Assembly: GCA_037043015.1 (NCBI GenBank)
Contig: CM073324.1
Coordinates: 12,545,013-12,609,012 of the forward strand
Direction: 5' to 3'
From: Bryum argenteum
Lineage: Eukaryota > Streptophyta > Bryopsida > Bryales > Bryaceae
Length of the DNA: 64,000 bases
Position numbers and translations under genes: made by a program. The notes under the pieces are model-generated. The model worked only from the letters and a program-made list of their open reading frames with translations. It was not told the DNA's origin and searched no databases. Of the stretch, positions 38,065 through 48,594 are shown in pieces. Every line of letters starts with the position of its first letter. Position 1 is the first letter of the stretch.

Positions 38065-38704
38065 TTATGGATAGTAAGAATTGACAGAAATGTAGAATAT
38101 GTGAGAAATGAAATGTTTCTTTCTACTATTGAAAACGTATGTGAGTACTTATCTCATTTTCATCGTCATAGAATGTATGCTTTAAGATGAAGTAATATGA
38201 TGGTGTTGCAATACGATATCTCAATGATCAATCACATCAAGAGGCGAGCCAGGCCAGCAGGAATCTTCCAAAATCTTTGCCTGCGCTTCCTATTTATGGT
38301 GGAGTATGTGGGCTTTTTAGTTACATGGACGCCACCAGTATGGTTGATTTTTGATTGATTTTGGAGGATCAGGTAACTCTTTCCGGAATAAAATTGGGCG
38401 GCTCTCTTCTGAGTACTTTCTTATTTGGGGTGATTTGATCTATTTCATTTGTTCCCTACGGTTTGCAGCTCAAGTTCGTTCATGATGATTCCATCAACAT
38501 CGAGACGAAACTGATCGTCAAAACCCCATTACTTCTTCCGTGCTAACTTCAATTTCTCGAAAACCCCACTGAGTCAATTCATATTGCAGGTACTCCTTTC
38601 TGTACAATCCGCATGCAGAATGATATGTTCATCATATGATATTGAGGTATAATAATGCTTTTCTTTCCTCTGAGAATGGAAATACTGTAATTGAATGGGC
38701 TTCT

Positions 38705-38842
38705 GTGCCCTGACTTGTGCGCTTTCTCTAAATGCGGCTCAGCATTCTGTTCATTATTGACATAGTCCATTCAGTGCCCTGACTTGTGCGCTTTCTCTAA
38801 ATGCGGCTCAGCATTCTTTTCATTATTGACATAGTCCATTCA
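38705..38842. repeat. 69-bp tandem duplication in the Copia 2 leader
   Basis: Two units, 38705-38773 and 38774-38842, nearly identical (gttcatt versus tttcatt). They lie in the untranslated leader between the 5' LTR and Gag. Confidence 0.85.
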
Positions 38843-38901
38843 GTGGAGAGTGAACCTGGAGTTTTTTTTTTTTTTTTTTTTTTCAAGCAGTGCTGATAAC
38901 G

Positions 38902-39145
38902 TGATAAATCATATTGAAGTAAATGAAATGCAGTCTGTCCCGAACCCATGCATTGGGCTGCCTACGTACCTTCAGCCCGAAGCTTTTAGGATCAGGGACT
39001 CACGTAGTTCTGTGCTACATGGGTGTGGGCGATTCTTCAGAATCGCCACTAGCCTATTATTCAGTACCATAGTATAATACTGTACTCCACTACTCTTTCC
39101 AGATCTACTGTAGAACCGAGCCTATACAAGCCTACGGCTTGACCA
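38902..39145 (-). repeat. 5' LTR of Copia 2
   Basis: 244 bp. Its hairpin has inner arms GATTC/GAATC at 39031-39044 in place of AGTTA/TAACT in the other LTR. Confidence 0.92.
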
Positions 39146-39493
39146 TATATATATATATATATTTAGATGTATTAATATATTTAGTACATAGTCTAATCAA
39201 TAATCCTTGATTTCTATGTGTATTCAATAATTTTTTTAAGAACAATTATCTTTCAAAATATTGTATTTATAAGATACTTTATCTTCTGGTGACCAGTTTA
39301 TTATATGGAATTTGTTTTATTTAATTATTTACATTGACATATTTATGAAATGTCCATAAAATATCCCCAGATTCACAAATTTAATGTGTATTATATTATC
39401 TCTTCATTGAAATTTATATTTTCCAATAAAATATTCATTAAAAATATTGTTTATTAACGAAAAATACCAAAATAATTTATCTACCAATAATTT

Positions 39494-39537
<44 letters not shown>

Positions 39538-40290
39538 TGACATATAGAAGACTGTAGTGTTATGATAAATAGTGATCATTTTGATTTCTCATTTTTTTAA
39601 AAATCACATCAGTTTTCTATTTGCAACTCTTGCCTTTGAATAGGAATCCCATAGATCTTTTCATACTCTACCGCCATGTGACTACAGTACAAGAAAAATA
39701 TTCACGTTTTTGAATTCATAGCATATGAACTTACGGTTATATATATTTCTACTAACAAACTATTTTTTGTACTTGTAAATACTCATCATCTTAAGTTGTA
39801 CATACTTTAGAAGTACACAAATTAATATTTATAAGACAATATGTGGTATAAATATTTTTTTATTCGTTATACTGAAGATGATCAAAAAATACACAGTAGT
39901 TAGAAAGTCAACAACCTCATACATAGAATTTGTTTTACTCTAAATTGGTTTTTCATGGAGGTATTCAGCACGGGATAAAAATTAAACATTATAGATTTTT
40001 TTTTACAAAAGATAGGGAACAATGTACTCTCTACATATCGTGTTTAATCCTAAGAATTCGAAGTTCTTTACTGTACTAAATTTAGTCAAAATTTTGTTAA
40101 AAAACTTCCACTAAAATCCATGACATTTACTTAGTTAAAATTGGGACAAAACTTGGACATGAACATAGTCAAATCTAAGTCAAAATTTAGCCAAGAATTA
40201 GTAAAAAAAAATTTATTCAAAATAAGTTAAAATGTAACAAAATTGTAAACAATAAATAATTAATAACGAAAGTAATTAACAAAAGTAATT
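39146..40290. other. AT-rich island, right part
   Basis: Continues the island at 30251-33106. Includes an AT microsatellite (39145-39170) and a run of about 41 T at 39496-39536. No gene. Confidence 0.6.
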
Positions 40291-40295
40291 CTTTT

Positions 40296-40390
40296 GCCAT
40301 GCCCATGATCATGTGCATGGGCATGGTCATGTACATGGTCATGCATGTATGTATGTATGTCCATGTGCATGGCCATGCCCATGCACATCA
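40296..40390. repeat. CATGNN low-complexity repeat
   Basis: About 13 CATG tetramers in some 95 bp, mostly spaced by exactly six bases (CATGCC CATGAT CATGTG and so on), with a short ATGT microsatellite in the middle. Every CATG is itself a palindrome, so the segment can fold in many registers. Confidence 0.8.
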
Positions 40391-42142
40391 TCATACGTAT
40401 GAAAAAGTACTGGTGATGGGATTGGACGTCCCATCACCGCCGCCTTCTCCACGGAGTCCCATCCCACCCCCCACTTACTTGCTCAAGGGTCCCGTCCCCC
40501 CCCCCCCACTTACCTGCCATTACGAGCAGTCTTCCTGTTGTCTTCCTCGTTGCCCTGGCTCATGCGCTCCTGGTTTTTACTGAGGTTTTTCGTTTGCCCT
40601 GGCTAATGCGATCCTGCTTTTCCTCGTTTGCCTTGGCTCAGCTGCGCTCCTGCTTTTTTGCTGTTTGTCGTGCTTTTGTGAGTTTATTCTGCTTTTTCTG
40701 AGGTCTCATTCTCCAGGTTTTACTGCGCCTACTTTCTGGGAGTTAGCGCCAGTGTCTTGCACTTGTCGTCTTGCGCGAGCTGGTGTTTTGTCGTTTTCCT
40801 TGTATTCGACGAGGAGGTTCTTAGGTTTTTCGCGCCATTTCACGCTGGGCACTGCGTGAAAGAGTTCTTCGCCGGAAGGAGTTCGTGGAGCGGCAGTGCT
40901 GCTGCGAGTTCGCGGAGGTCGGCGGTGTTGCTGCGATTTCGCTCGGCGGCGCAGGTGCTGCTGCGAGTTCGATTGGCGGCGGTGTTGAGCTTGGCGTCGG
41001 TTTTCTGCTTCTGCTCTGCTACTGCATCATAAAGGTTAGTAATCTTTTGCGCGTAGTTAGGGTTTAGCGTAGTTTTTTTTGTTTGTAGGCCCGTCTGTGT
41101 CATTTACGAGCTCATAGTTTCATGTTCGGTCGGGGGGAGCGGTCCGCCCCTTCGTGGGTGTGCACTGGTCCCACGCGACCTTGGTTTTTGGTGCAATTCT
41201 GGTGCAATTTTGGTGCAATTTTGGTGTTTCTGGTGCAATTGCTGGATTTTTGAAAGACGAACTTCTGCGAAAGCATTCGCCGATGATGTATTCATTAATA
41301 AATAACAAAAGTAGGGGGCTCGAAGACTGTTAGATACCGTCCTGGTCTTAATAATAAGCGATGCCGACTAGGGTTTGGCGGGTGTTGATTTGATGACCCC
41401 GCCAGCACCTTATGAGAAATCAAAGTTTTTGGATTCCGGGGAGAGTATGGTCGCAAGTTTGAAATCTAAAGGAATTGACGGAAGGGCACTACCAGGAGTG
41501 AGATTGTAGGTAGATTCGAAATTTCTTTCAGTGACGAAATTTGTGAACTCTTACTTGTGAGAGTTAGGCCGGGAATAAAAATTGCGCACTTCAAGTTAGA
41601 ATTTGCAGTAACTTGTATTTGAATTGCTTGTAGTGAATCTTGCGGGAGATACAATCTTGTGGAACGTCGAGATAGTCGTATTTGGAGAAGAATATCGAGG
41701 TAAAGTGACAGAAACGCTTGTGTATGAGTCAGTCAAACTGGACTTGCTATGATTGTTTGTAATTTTCTATTCCCGCTTTCATTGTTCATTGTTCATTGTT
41801 GTGCATTGTTCTTAGCACTCATTTCAAGATTCAATGCTGATGCTTAGGATTGAAGCTCGTACATGTTTGAATTTCACGTAAGGTGCAGCATGTTATGCTG
41901 AATTGCTTAATTTTGTTAAAAGAATGCCTACGCTTCAGCTTCGATGAAAGTATCATTAACATCTGATTCCAATTCCATATGTATTCACAGAACTCTGAAT
42001 AATACACCACAAATACTTACAAGCAAACGTAGTTCCTCACACACCTCCCCAATCCATGACCAATCACATTCTTGTGCAGGTCAAGGCGTCAAGCCCAAGC
42101 GGAGTGCATCACAGAAGTCTACCCCAGAATATACAAACACAA
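40391..42142 (+). promoter_or_regulatory. Putative promoter and leader of the ParB-like gene
   Basis: A GC-richer block at 40430-41100 follows the AT island. It has a C10 run near 40498, three imperfect direct repeats (TTTGCCCTGGCTCATGCG and variants, 40549-40665) and a good donor (ATAAAG then GTTAGT) near 41035. Short tandem units TGGTGCAATT occur at about 41188-41245. An acceptor at about 42080 (TTCTTGTGCAG) could open an exon running to 42153. I infer a non-coding or mostly non-coding first exon; no transcript evidence is available. Confidence 0.4.
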
Positions 42143-45100
42143 TGGCAGACAGGTGATAATCATCATCAACAAAATCCACTAACTAGCATGCAAGTAGTTC
42201 GGTCCTCTCTAAAGTTTATAGTAATATGCCCCTACATGGAAGCGGCTACAGTTTAGCTCGAGTCGAGCTAAACTGTAGTGGACAACTGCCTCTACAGTTT
42301 AGCTCGACTCGAGCTAAACTGCAGAAACAACTGTTAACTACAGTTTAGCTCGAGTCGAGCTAAACTGTAAAGTACATGTTACTCTACAGTTTAGCTCGAG
42401 TCGAGCTAAACTGTAGTTGGCACGTTACTCTACAGTTTAGCTCGACTCGAGCTAAACTGTAGATGGCACCAGCCTCTACAGTTTAGCTCAAGTCGAGCTA
42501 AACTGCTGCAACTGTTATTAATTCATAGACTATTGATAACGCAGATAACGCATATATAAAGGAAATAAATATGTAAGAACACTAAAAAAAACAACAGACC
42601 AAAAGGAAACCAACATAGACGAACGTACATCCGTCAACAGTTTAGCTCGAGTCGAGCTAAACTGAATGTGGCACCAGCCTCTACAGTTTAGCTCGAGTCG
42701 AGCTAAACTGTATCTTGCACCAGCCTTTACAGTTTAGCTCGACTCGAGCTAAACTGTAGCTTGCACAAGCCTCTACAGTTTAGCTCGAGTCGAGCTAAAC
42801 TGTTGCGATTGTTAGTACTTCATAGTAACTTAATAACGCAGTAACAAGATCCCGGTACATAGTACGACTTACCAACACGTAACAACCGAATAACATAAGA
42901 CCACACACTTCCAAACAGCAGACAGACATCCATAGACAGTTTAGCTCGACTCGAGCTAAACTGCAAGTGGCATAAGCCTCTACAGTTTAGCTCGAGTCGA
43001 GCTAAACTGAATCTAGCTCTAGCCTCTACAGTTTAGCTCGACTCGAGCTAAACTGTTGCTGGCACGAGCCTCTACAGTTTAGCTCGAGTCAAGCTAAACT
43101 GTTGCAAGTATTCAGTCAAAGTTTTCCAGCTATATGGAAATGAAAACGAAAAGTTCAGTACAAGTACTAAAAAGAACTATAATCTATGCTTCATGGATAT
43201 GAGGCCACTATCAACTAACACAATGTCCATTTACAGGCAGGAGAAGGCACGAGTTCAGGAGGCGCTCCAACACTTCTTCAAGCTTAGGCCATCGGATATT
43301 GACGAGGACGATGGCGATGACACAAAGTAGTTGAACTGCTGGGAATTCAAGGACCCATCCAAAGTTGTGTCCTGGTCGGCCAGATGGATTCCGTATACAG
43401 CATTCCTTACACTCGTCGTGACCTATGAAGGAAATGTAGAAGACCCCATTTCCATCGACATGGATTCCAAGTTCACGGACTTCGATCACGAAACGGAGAA
43501 AGAAATCATTGCTACATTAACAACCTTCAAGGAGAAGGACAAGGAGCAAGCATACAACTACACCATTCTGATCGATATCAAGCAGACTGGTTTTGACCTA
43601 AGCCAGTTAGTAGAGAGTTTAGAGCCGTCCAGTTTCGACGAAATTAAAACCACACTGAAACAGGATATGCTTATGAAGGCATGGCACACCAAACAGGGGG
43701 GAGATCTGAAGGCCAAGCAGCTCGCCATCAAGCTGCGATCCGTAGTCTCTTCTCTCACACACGCTGACATTACGGCAAAGACTATACACCTGAAAGGGAA
43801 AGCGCCACTGGAGGGATCTGGGCTGACTGCAACCGGGAGCGGCGTACAGAGCAGAACCCCAACGCGCCCGCAGCGTGCAACTAGACCCACACCAACAACC
43901 ACCACGACTACAGACTCGTCTCTAATAAGGAGAGAAGCTCCCGTGAAAAAGTCGACCGAGGCGAAGAAGAAAAAGAACATGCTCATCCCCGAGGAGGATG
44001 CTCTAACGGCTTTGAACGATGCTATTAAATGCATTCCTAAGAACGTTAACACCGTTGAGGAGATCGACTTCGAGAACGTCAATCTCATCTATCAGATGTT
44101 CTTCACGGACTGTCAGGACTGTTTCGTATTTCCGAAACCTGACACAAAGATAGAGGTCGACTTGATGAGGATGATCGAGTCCCCTTCCGAATGGACCATT
44201 CGGGCTTTCAAGAAGAAGGGCAAAACAGACTTGATGAATTATCTCATCAATATGCCCGACAGGTCGCAGAAGCAAACGCTCTGCGTCATGCCGAAACTGG
44301 ATGTGAAGCCGAACGGCCTGGAAGATATGCAGGACTGCGAGTTTTGGATCATCAACGGCCAACACAGCGTTGCCGCCTCGAAGCAGATGCTTGAGTCCAA
44401 AGTCCCAGAAACGATTCGCAAAGACTTCCGGGTATGGTCAGCTTTCGTAGTTTGGACAAAGGATGAAGCCAAGCTCCGCAAGATATCGGCGTTTTATAAC
44501 AGAGTGAACCACTTCACTCCATTTAAGCCGACTTGGGCATCAAACATCCTTGCTGCCCGAACTGTGTGGGAGAACTACGGGCGCCCAGCGAACAGACATG
44601 CAGCAGCTGGGGTGGCGGATAAGCGCGTGCAAACAAAGCGAGTTGTGTCACAATTCGCAAATTTTGACGTAAGTGGTACCTCATGTCGCATCACACCTAT
44701 TTTCTATCATAGCAATTTGTTCCCCGTAACAGTTTAGCTCGGGTCGAGCTAAACTGTCGTTTCTGCTTAATAAACTGAAGATATTTACAGCTATTGAATT
44801 CTATATGCACACAACAGAAAAAGCTTCCGCTCTCTTCCACTCTGACATCTTGTGGCATTGCAGAAATTCGTGGACTCCATTCGACATAGGTTCGCCATGA
44901 TTGATGTTGCCAAGGCCCAAGGAGAGGTGAAGCACAAGGTCTTGTCCCTTACGAATGAGCTGAAGATTATCACCTTCCCTGAAGATCTCTGGAACCTGTG
45001 GGCAGAGTTGATTGGAAGTGTGGCCCAGGGGACCCTTATCGACCCCTACTCCTTGAGGCAGCTGTGTGACAAGCCAGGGTTCAAACCAGACAGCGATCAA

Positions 45101-47212
45101 ACCTTGTCGAGGGAATTTTTTAAGAACCTCGGTAACCTTTCGGAGTCAGACCATAGAAAACTCTGTTCACATATGTTGAATAGGTCAGGTCCGTCACGTA
45201 AACTGGAATACCCGAAGGTTACACTCAAACAACCGGTAACGCTTCTTGAAGATTGCTACTCCGTGAAGGAGTACGTTGAACGGTTGAAGCGTAAGGCGAC
45301 CGCCCAGCTTCAGATCCACAAGATCAGACCTGAACTGGGAATCTTCAAGAACAACGAGTTCGATGTGGAGGCGTGGAAGAAATTCAAGAAAGACTTTCAC
45401 GTCACGAAGGCCTCAAAGCGCGCACTCCTGGAATGGGGGATACCTGATAAGTACTACGCAGACCAAAGGCAAACCTAGCACAGGAATACCAACTGCGAAG
45501 ATCTCTCTCCCTACGCGAAGAGGTTCTTCGAGGTGTTTCTGGAGAAGCGCGAAAAGTTTACTGGCCCTGTTGGTACTCTTATATTCCGTTCCTTCGAGCG
45601 CAAAACACCACAGAGGCTGAAAGATTGGCCTGAGAACAAATGGCCAGAACCTGCACCCGAGATGAACGTCGGGATCATCGACTTCAGATTGGTTCCGGGT
45701 AGTTGTAGTACCTCAGCTGATTCCTCGCCTGACCACCCATTCTTCGAAATGTTCATGGCGATCCTATCGTCCCAGAACAAGCCAGCTCTGAAAGATGTTC
45801 CCTGCTGGTTATTTATTTGCGGAGGTGAGAGTGAATATGCGCAAGTTGAGGCGTTCGCGACTAATCCTTCATTCTTCCCAGGGAATTATAAGCTGATCCC
45901 GTCGATGTACTATCCATCCCCGAACGAACGGCTCGCTGGATACAACGCGAAAGCGAAGCAAGCCTCAGAGCCTGTGCGTCTTCTCTTCATGATCAGGGGA
46001 AACGTGAACCTCGCGCGTATGCCTCAGGCCGAGTATCGCGCTCCAAAGCACGCGCTTTACGAGAAGCCACGGAAATACAACGAGTCACGGTACCACATGT
46101 ACCCGATCGAGTTACAGATGGATTTCTATTTGCAGGTCATCCAGCTATTCTGTCAAGAGCAAGAAAACATCTTTCTTGTCTACGCCGGCGGGAAAGCAGT
46201 CTGCGCAAGCATGGTAAGCTTCGCTGCAGTAAAACTCGATAATTTCTCTCGCGTAGGAACCCCTACAGTTTAGCTTGACTCGAGCTAAACTGTATGACAG
46301 TTTAGCTCGATTCGAGCTAAACCGTCTAGCTTGTTTCCAAACCATTTCCGCTTCTTACAGAAGATTTCAGTTCTTGATGCTGCACTGTTTTCTTTGTAGA
46401 TGTTGTCTCTCGACGCCTACGCTATATTCGACGCCGAAGATAGAGAGGACATCGACCAGGCGTACGATGAAGGGCTTACTCTTGATCCTACAGACTTCTC
46501 CGTGAACGGGTATTTCGTCGACAAAGTCCAGTTCCCGGAGGTTGGCGCCATGCTCTTGAAAGGCAAGCGCAAAGCTGTTATGTCTTTGGATGACAAAGCC
46601 CTCGACGATGAGGCGGACGTCTCTGACCAGGAGGACTTTGGGTCAAGTGGAAGGCAACTTCACGGTGAAGGCAGCACTTACAGCCTTGGTTCCGGAGGGG
46701 ATGACGAAGAGCATTTCATGGAAATCGACACGACCCCTCGGACACCGCAGGAGTCGCGGACCGCTCCCAGGCGAGGAGGAGGCAGAGGGAGTGCAAAGCG
46801 GAAACGTAATCCCCTGTCGAGGGACTCACCCTCAAGTAGGTTCAAGGCCGAGGAGAGTGCTGAATTGGCAGCACTACAGCGCAAGGTTGAGGAGGAGATG
46901 GCACACCGGAAAGAGTTGGAAGAGCTCCTTAAACAGCAGAATATTGAGCAGCGAGAACGCGAAAAGAGGGAACAGGAACGCCATGGCAGGTTGATGGAGA
47001 TGATGGAGAGTTTAACTGCCGGCCACGCATTAGCTTTGGCGAAGACAAAGGCCACCACTGCTACCCGTGCTGATCCTGCATCCCTGCAACTACTCCCGTC
47101 TCTGCCGCCTCCAACTACCGAGCCTCCCGCAACTACGCCTTCCTCTCCTATGCCTGAAAGAGGACCAGTGGGTGACGAAGAAGAAGAATCTCCAGGTCCT
47201 CCTTCAACTTAG
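42143..47212 (+). CDS. ParB/DGQHR-like domain fused to methyltransferase-like domain
   Basis: Spliced model: 42143-42153 (ATG GCA GAC AG), 43237-44668, 44863-46213 and 46400-47212. All junctions are GT-AG and keep phase (DNA after AG reads MADR-QEKARVQ). Exon 2 encodes a domain with FWIINGQHSVAASKQ, like the GQHR loop of ParB/DGQHR proteins. The end of exon 3 resembles the motif-I half of N4/N6 DNA methyltransferases (YPIEL..., ENIFLVYAGGKAVCAS), but an obvious DPPY motif is missing (IIDFRLVPG instead), so the enzyme may be inactive. The last exon is basic then coiled-coil (about KAEESAEL to MESLTAG) with a Pro-rich acidic tail. In-frame TAG codons occur at 43328 and 45476. ParB-methyltransferase fusions are common in prophages. 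Introns 1-3 hold 14, 1 and 2 palindromes. Confidence 0.6.
42249..42505. repeat. Right palindrome array R1 (6 copies)
   Basis: Copies start at 42249, 42295, 42341, 42387, 42433 and 42479, exactly 46 bp apart. Central base order is G, C, G, G, C, G. Spacers are 19 bp and partly conserved, many ending CTCTA, so flanking TA often extends the palindrome. The last copy has a CpG-to-CpA change. Inside intron 1 of the ParB-like gene. Confidence 0.95.
42638..42802. repeat. Right palindrome array R2 (4 copies)
   Basis: Copies start at 42638, 42684, 42730 and 42776, exactly 46 bp apart, all perfect. Central bases G, G, C, G. Spacers have a GGCACCAGCCTCTA-like core. The sequence after the array resembles that after R1 (TTCATAG...GATAACGCAG-like), so R1 and R2 are higher-order repeats. 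Confidence 0.95.
42937..43101. repeat. Right palindrome array R3 (4 copies)
   Basis: Copies start at 42937, 42983, 43029 and 43075, exactly 46 bp apart. Central bases C, G, C, G. The last copy has a CpG-to-CpA change. The array ends 135 bp before the exon 2 acceptor. Confidence 0.95.
44730..44756. repeat. Single palindrome in intron 2 of the ParB-like gene
   Basis: One A-to-G change next to the centre (CTCGGGTCGAG). It lies in the intron 44669-44862. Confidence 0.95.
46266..46324. repeat. Two palindromes in intron 3 of the ParB-like gene
   Basis: Copies at 46266-46292 and 46298-46324, 32 bp apart. The first has a C-to-T change at a CpG. The second has a changed centre and a T-to-C at its end. 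The intron is 46214-46399. Confidence 0.95.
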
Positions 47213-47329
47213 ATTTTGGATCGAGTGTATAGTATTTAAGTCAGAATGCCGGAAAACACATATACATGTGAAATTTTGTATCAAACTCGACACATTTTTT
47301 GTAATTAATACAGGCCTTTACTATTCTCG

Positions 47330-47356
47330 CAGTTTAGCTCGACTCGAGCTAAACTG
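47330..47356. repeat. Intergenic palindrome copy
   Basis: A perfect copy with central C between the stop of the ParB-like gene and the next exon. It may lie in a promoter or intron of the downstream gene. Confidence 0.95.
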
Positions 47357-47428
47357 TTGCCCTTTTTCCTATCTGCTTCTTGATGGCTCCCTTATTCTAT
47401 ATCCTCCATCTTACAGTTTCCTGATTCC

Positions 47429-47676
47429 ATGAATTTGTATTGCTTGTCAGATGTTAATTTGGATGACGAAGCAATCGATGTTCCAGTCATGGATGATGTC
47501 ACGCTTGAATGTTATCACCATGAGCGGGTTCCATCGGTGGAGGACACACTCAAATTGCATGATGTCTCACATACACAGAATGTTGTTGCTGTCCGTGATG
47601 AGATAGATTGCACTGAGCAGTCACTCGGGTCAATGGGTGTCCAAGTTGACTTAGAGGAGAGCAATTATGATAATCA
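47429..47676 (+). CDS. First exon of an acidic orphan gene
   Basis: Frame from ATG at 47429 (MNLYCLSDVNLDDEAIDVP), rich in Asp and Glu, to a donor after GATAATCAG (GTATTT). The donor is phase 0. It joins in phase to the exon beginning near 48748 (GGT GAT TGT CGT), but no phase-0 acceptor fits the FCP1-like frame. The FCP1-like sequence may therefore lie inside this gene's intron or be alternatively spliced. No homology recognised. Confidence 0.4.
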
Positions 47677-47784
47677 GGTATTTTCTGTTCCACAAACACT
47701 GCTCTCACCCATGCCTTCGTTGCGATGTGTTTTATGTTTCTGACCTTGAATTCATCGCACCAAAGGACGAAAAGCTCCCGATAA

Positions 47785-48594
47785 TTTTGTCGTGGTGCGC
47801 CGTTTTCATTTCGCGTCAACGAAGCATCGGTCAATGATTTAATTTCTAGAGAAGACATAGGTCGGGTTCCAAGCAAATCCTCCGGTACTTGGTTAAATGT
47901 TGTTCTCGACCTCAATGGTATCCTCTGCAGTTGTTCCCCATTTTGGGAAGCTAAAGGATACAGAAATCGTGACTTCCGTATTCACTCAGCCACGTTGCCA
48001 ACCGAGGTGGGGAAGAAGCTTGTATGGGTGAGGCCCAACTGTAAGGACTTCCTCTCTCGGGTGGCATCGTTTGCTACCATCACGGTTTGGAGTTCGATGA
48101 TGAGAACAACCACAGAAGCCATTTGTGATTTTCTCTTCCGTCCTATAATCCCTATTAGACCACTACGAATTCTTGGTCAAGAAGACTGTGACATGATTCC
48201 ATTGAAATCTGGTGGGAGCAGACCATTGTTCATGAAGGAACCGGGAACTCAGAAGTCTATCTTCCTTAAGACATTGTCAGCTCATCTCTTCAATAGCTTT
48301 GATGGTTTTTATACAGAGGCTAATACGCTCATCATAGATGATAGTCCGGTAAAGCACGTGCTTAATGCGCGGGAAAATGTTATTTTACTACCATCCTGGT
48401 CTCACAAGGACAATAGGGCACACGAGGATTCTATTTTGTTAGATGAGGTTTTGCCGTATCTGTTAGAGCTCCATGAGTTTTACGGTTCCCTTAGCAAGTT
48501 TCGGTCATCGTTACCATTTGGACGTGCCATGATATATGATGATCGTGCATCATTAGATCTGTATAATGATATACAAAAGGCATTAATAGAATGA
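47785..48594 (+). CDS. FCP1/NIF-like HAD phosphatase domain
   Basis: An open frame from about 47785 to a TGA at 48594 with the HAD order of CTD-like small phosphatases: motif I VVLDLNGIL near 47898, WVRPNCKDFLSRV, motif II TVWSSM, LGQEDCD, FLKTLS, and TLIIDDSPVKHV with the DD pair. Motif I has Asn where active FCP1 proteins have the second Asp (DxDxT), so catalysis is doubtful; plant NIF-like proteins can show this. No in-frame ATG precedes motif I, so the start must be in another exon or the 5' end is lost. Element cargo, possibly captured from the host. Confidence 0.65.
   Translation, partial: FCRGAPFSFRVNEASVNDLISREDIGRVPSKSSGTWLNVVLDLNGILCSCSPFWEAKGYRNRDFRIHSATLPTEVGKKLVWVRPNCKDFLSRVASFATITVWSSMMRTTTEAICDFLFRPIIPIRPLRILGQEDCDMIPLKSGGSRPLFMKEPGTQKSIFLKTLSAHLFNSFDGFYTEANTLIIDDSPVKHVLNARENVILLPSWSHKDNRAHEDSILLDEVLPYLLELHEFYGSLSKFRSSLPFGRAMIYDDRASLDLYNDIQKALIE

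Larger units (their letters stand above)
33107..39145 (-). mobile_element. Ty1/Copia retrotransposon 2 (degenerate, nested)
   Basis: Minus-strand element with LTRs at 33107-33348 (3' LTR) and 38902-39145 (5' LTR) and a plausible TATAT duplication in an AT microsatellite. A G-rich polypurine tract (AGCAGGGGGAG in element sense) abuts the 3' LTR. The binding site after the 5' LTR (CGTTATCAGCAC) only weakly resembles the initiator tRNA-Met site. A run of about 25 A (element sense, 38859-38883) lies just inside the 5' LTR. LTRs are identical except for a hairpin and one terminal base, but the coding region is broken. Confidence 0.92.

Noticed and set aside
39496..39536. Poly-T run as a retroposon tail
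   Set aside because: No adjacent retroposon body or target duplication; probably a simple homopolymer in the AT-rich island.
42249..43101. CRISPR-like look of 27-bp repeats with 19-bp spacers
   Set aside because: The host is a eukaryote, spacers are related to each other, repeats occur in both orientations and in several genes' introns, and there are no cas genes.
23909..45478. TAG reassigned as a sense codon
   Set aside because: TAG is used as a normal stop here (ends of the ParB-like gene and of Gag 2), and the in-frame TAGs lie in elements and a pseudogene with other damage.
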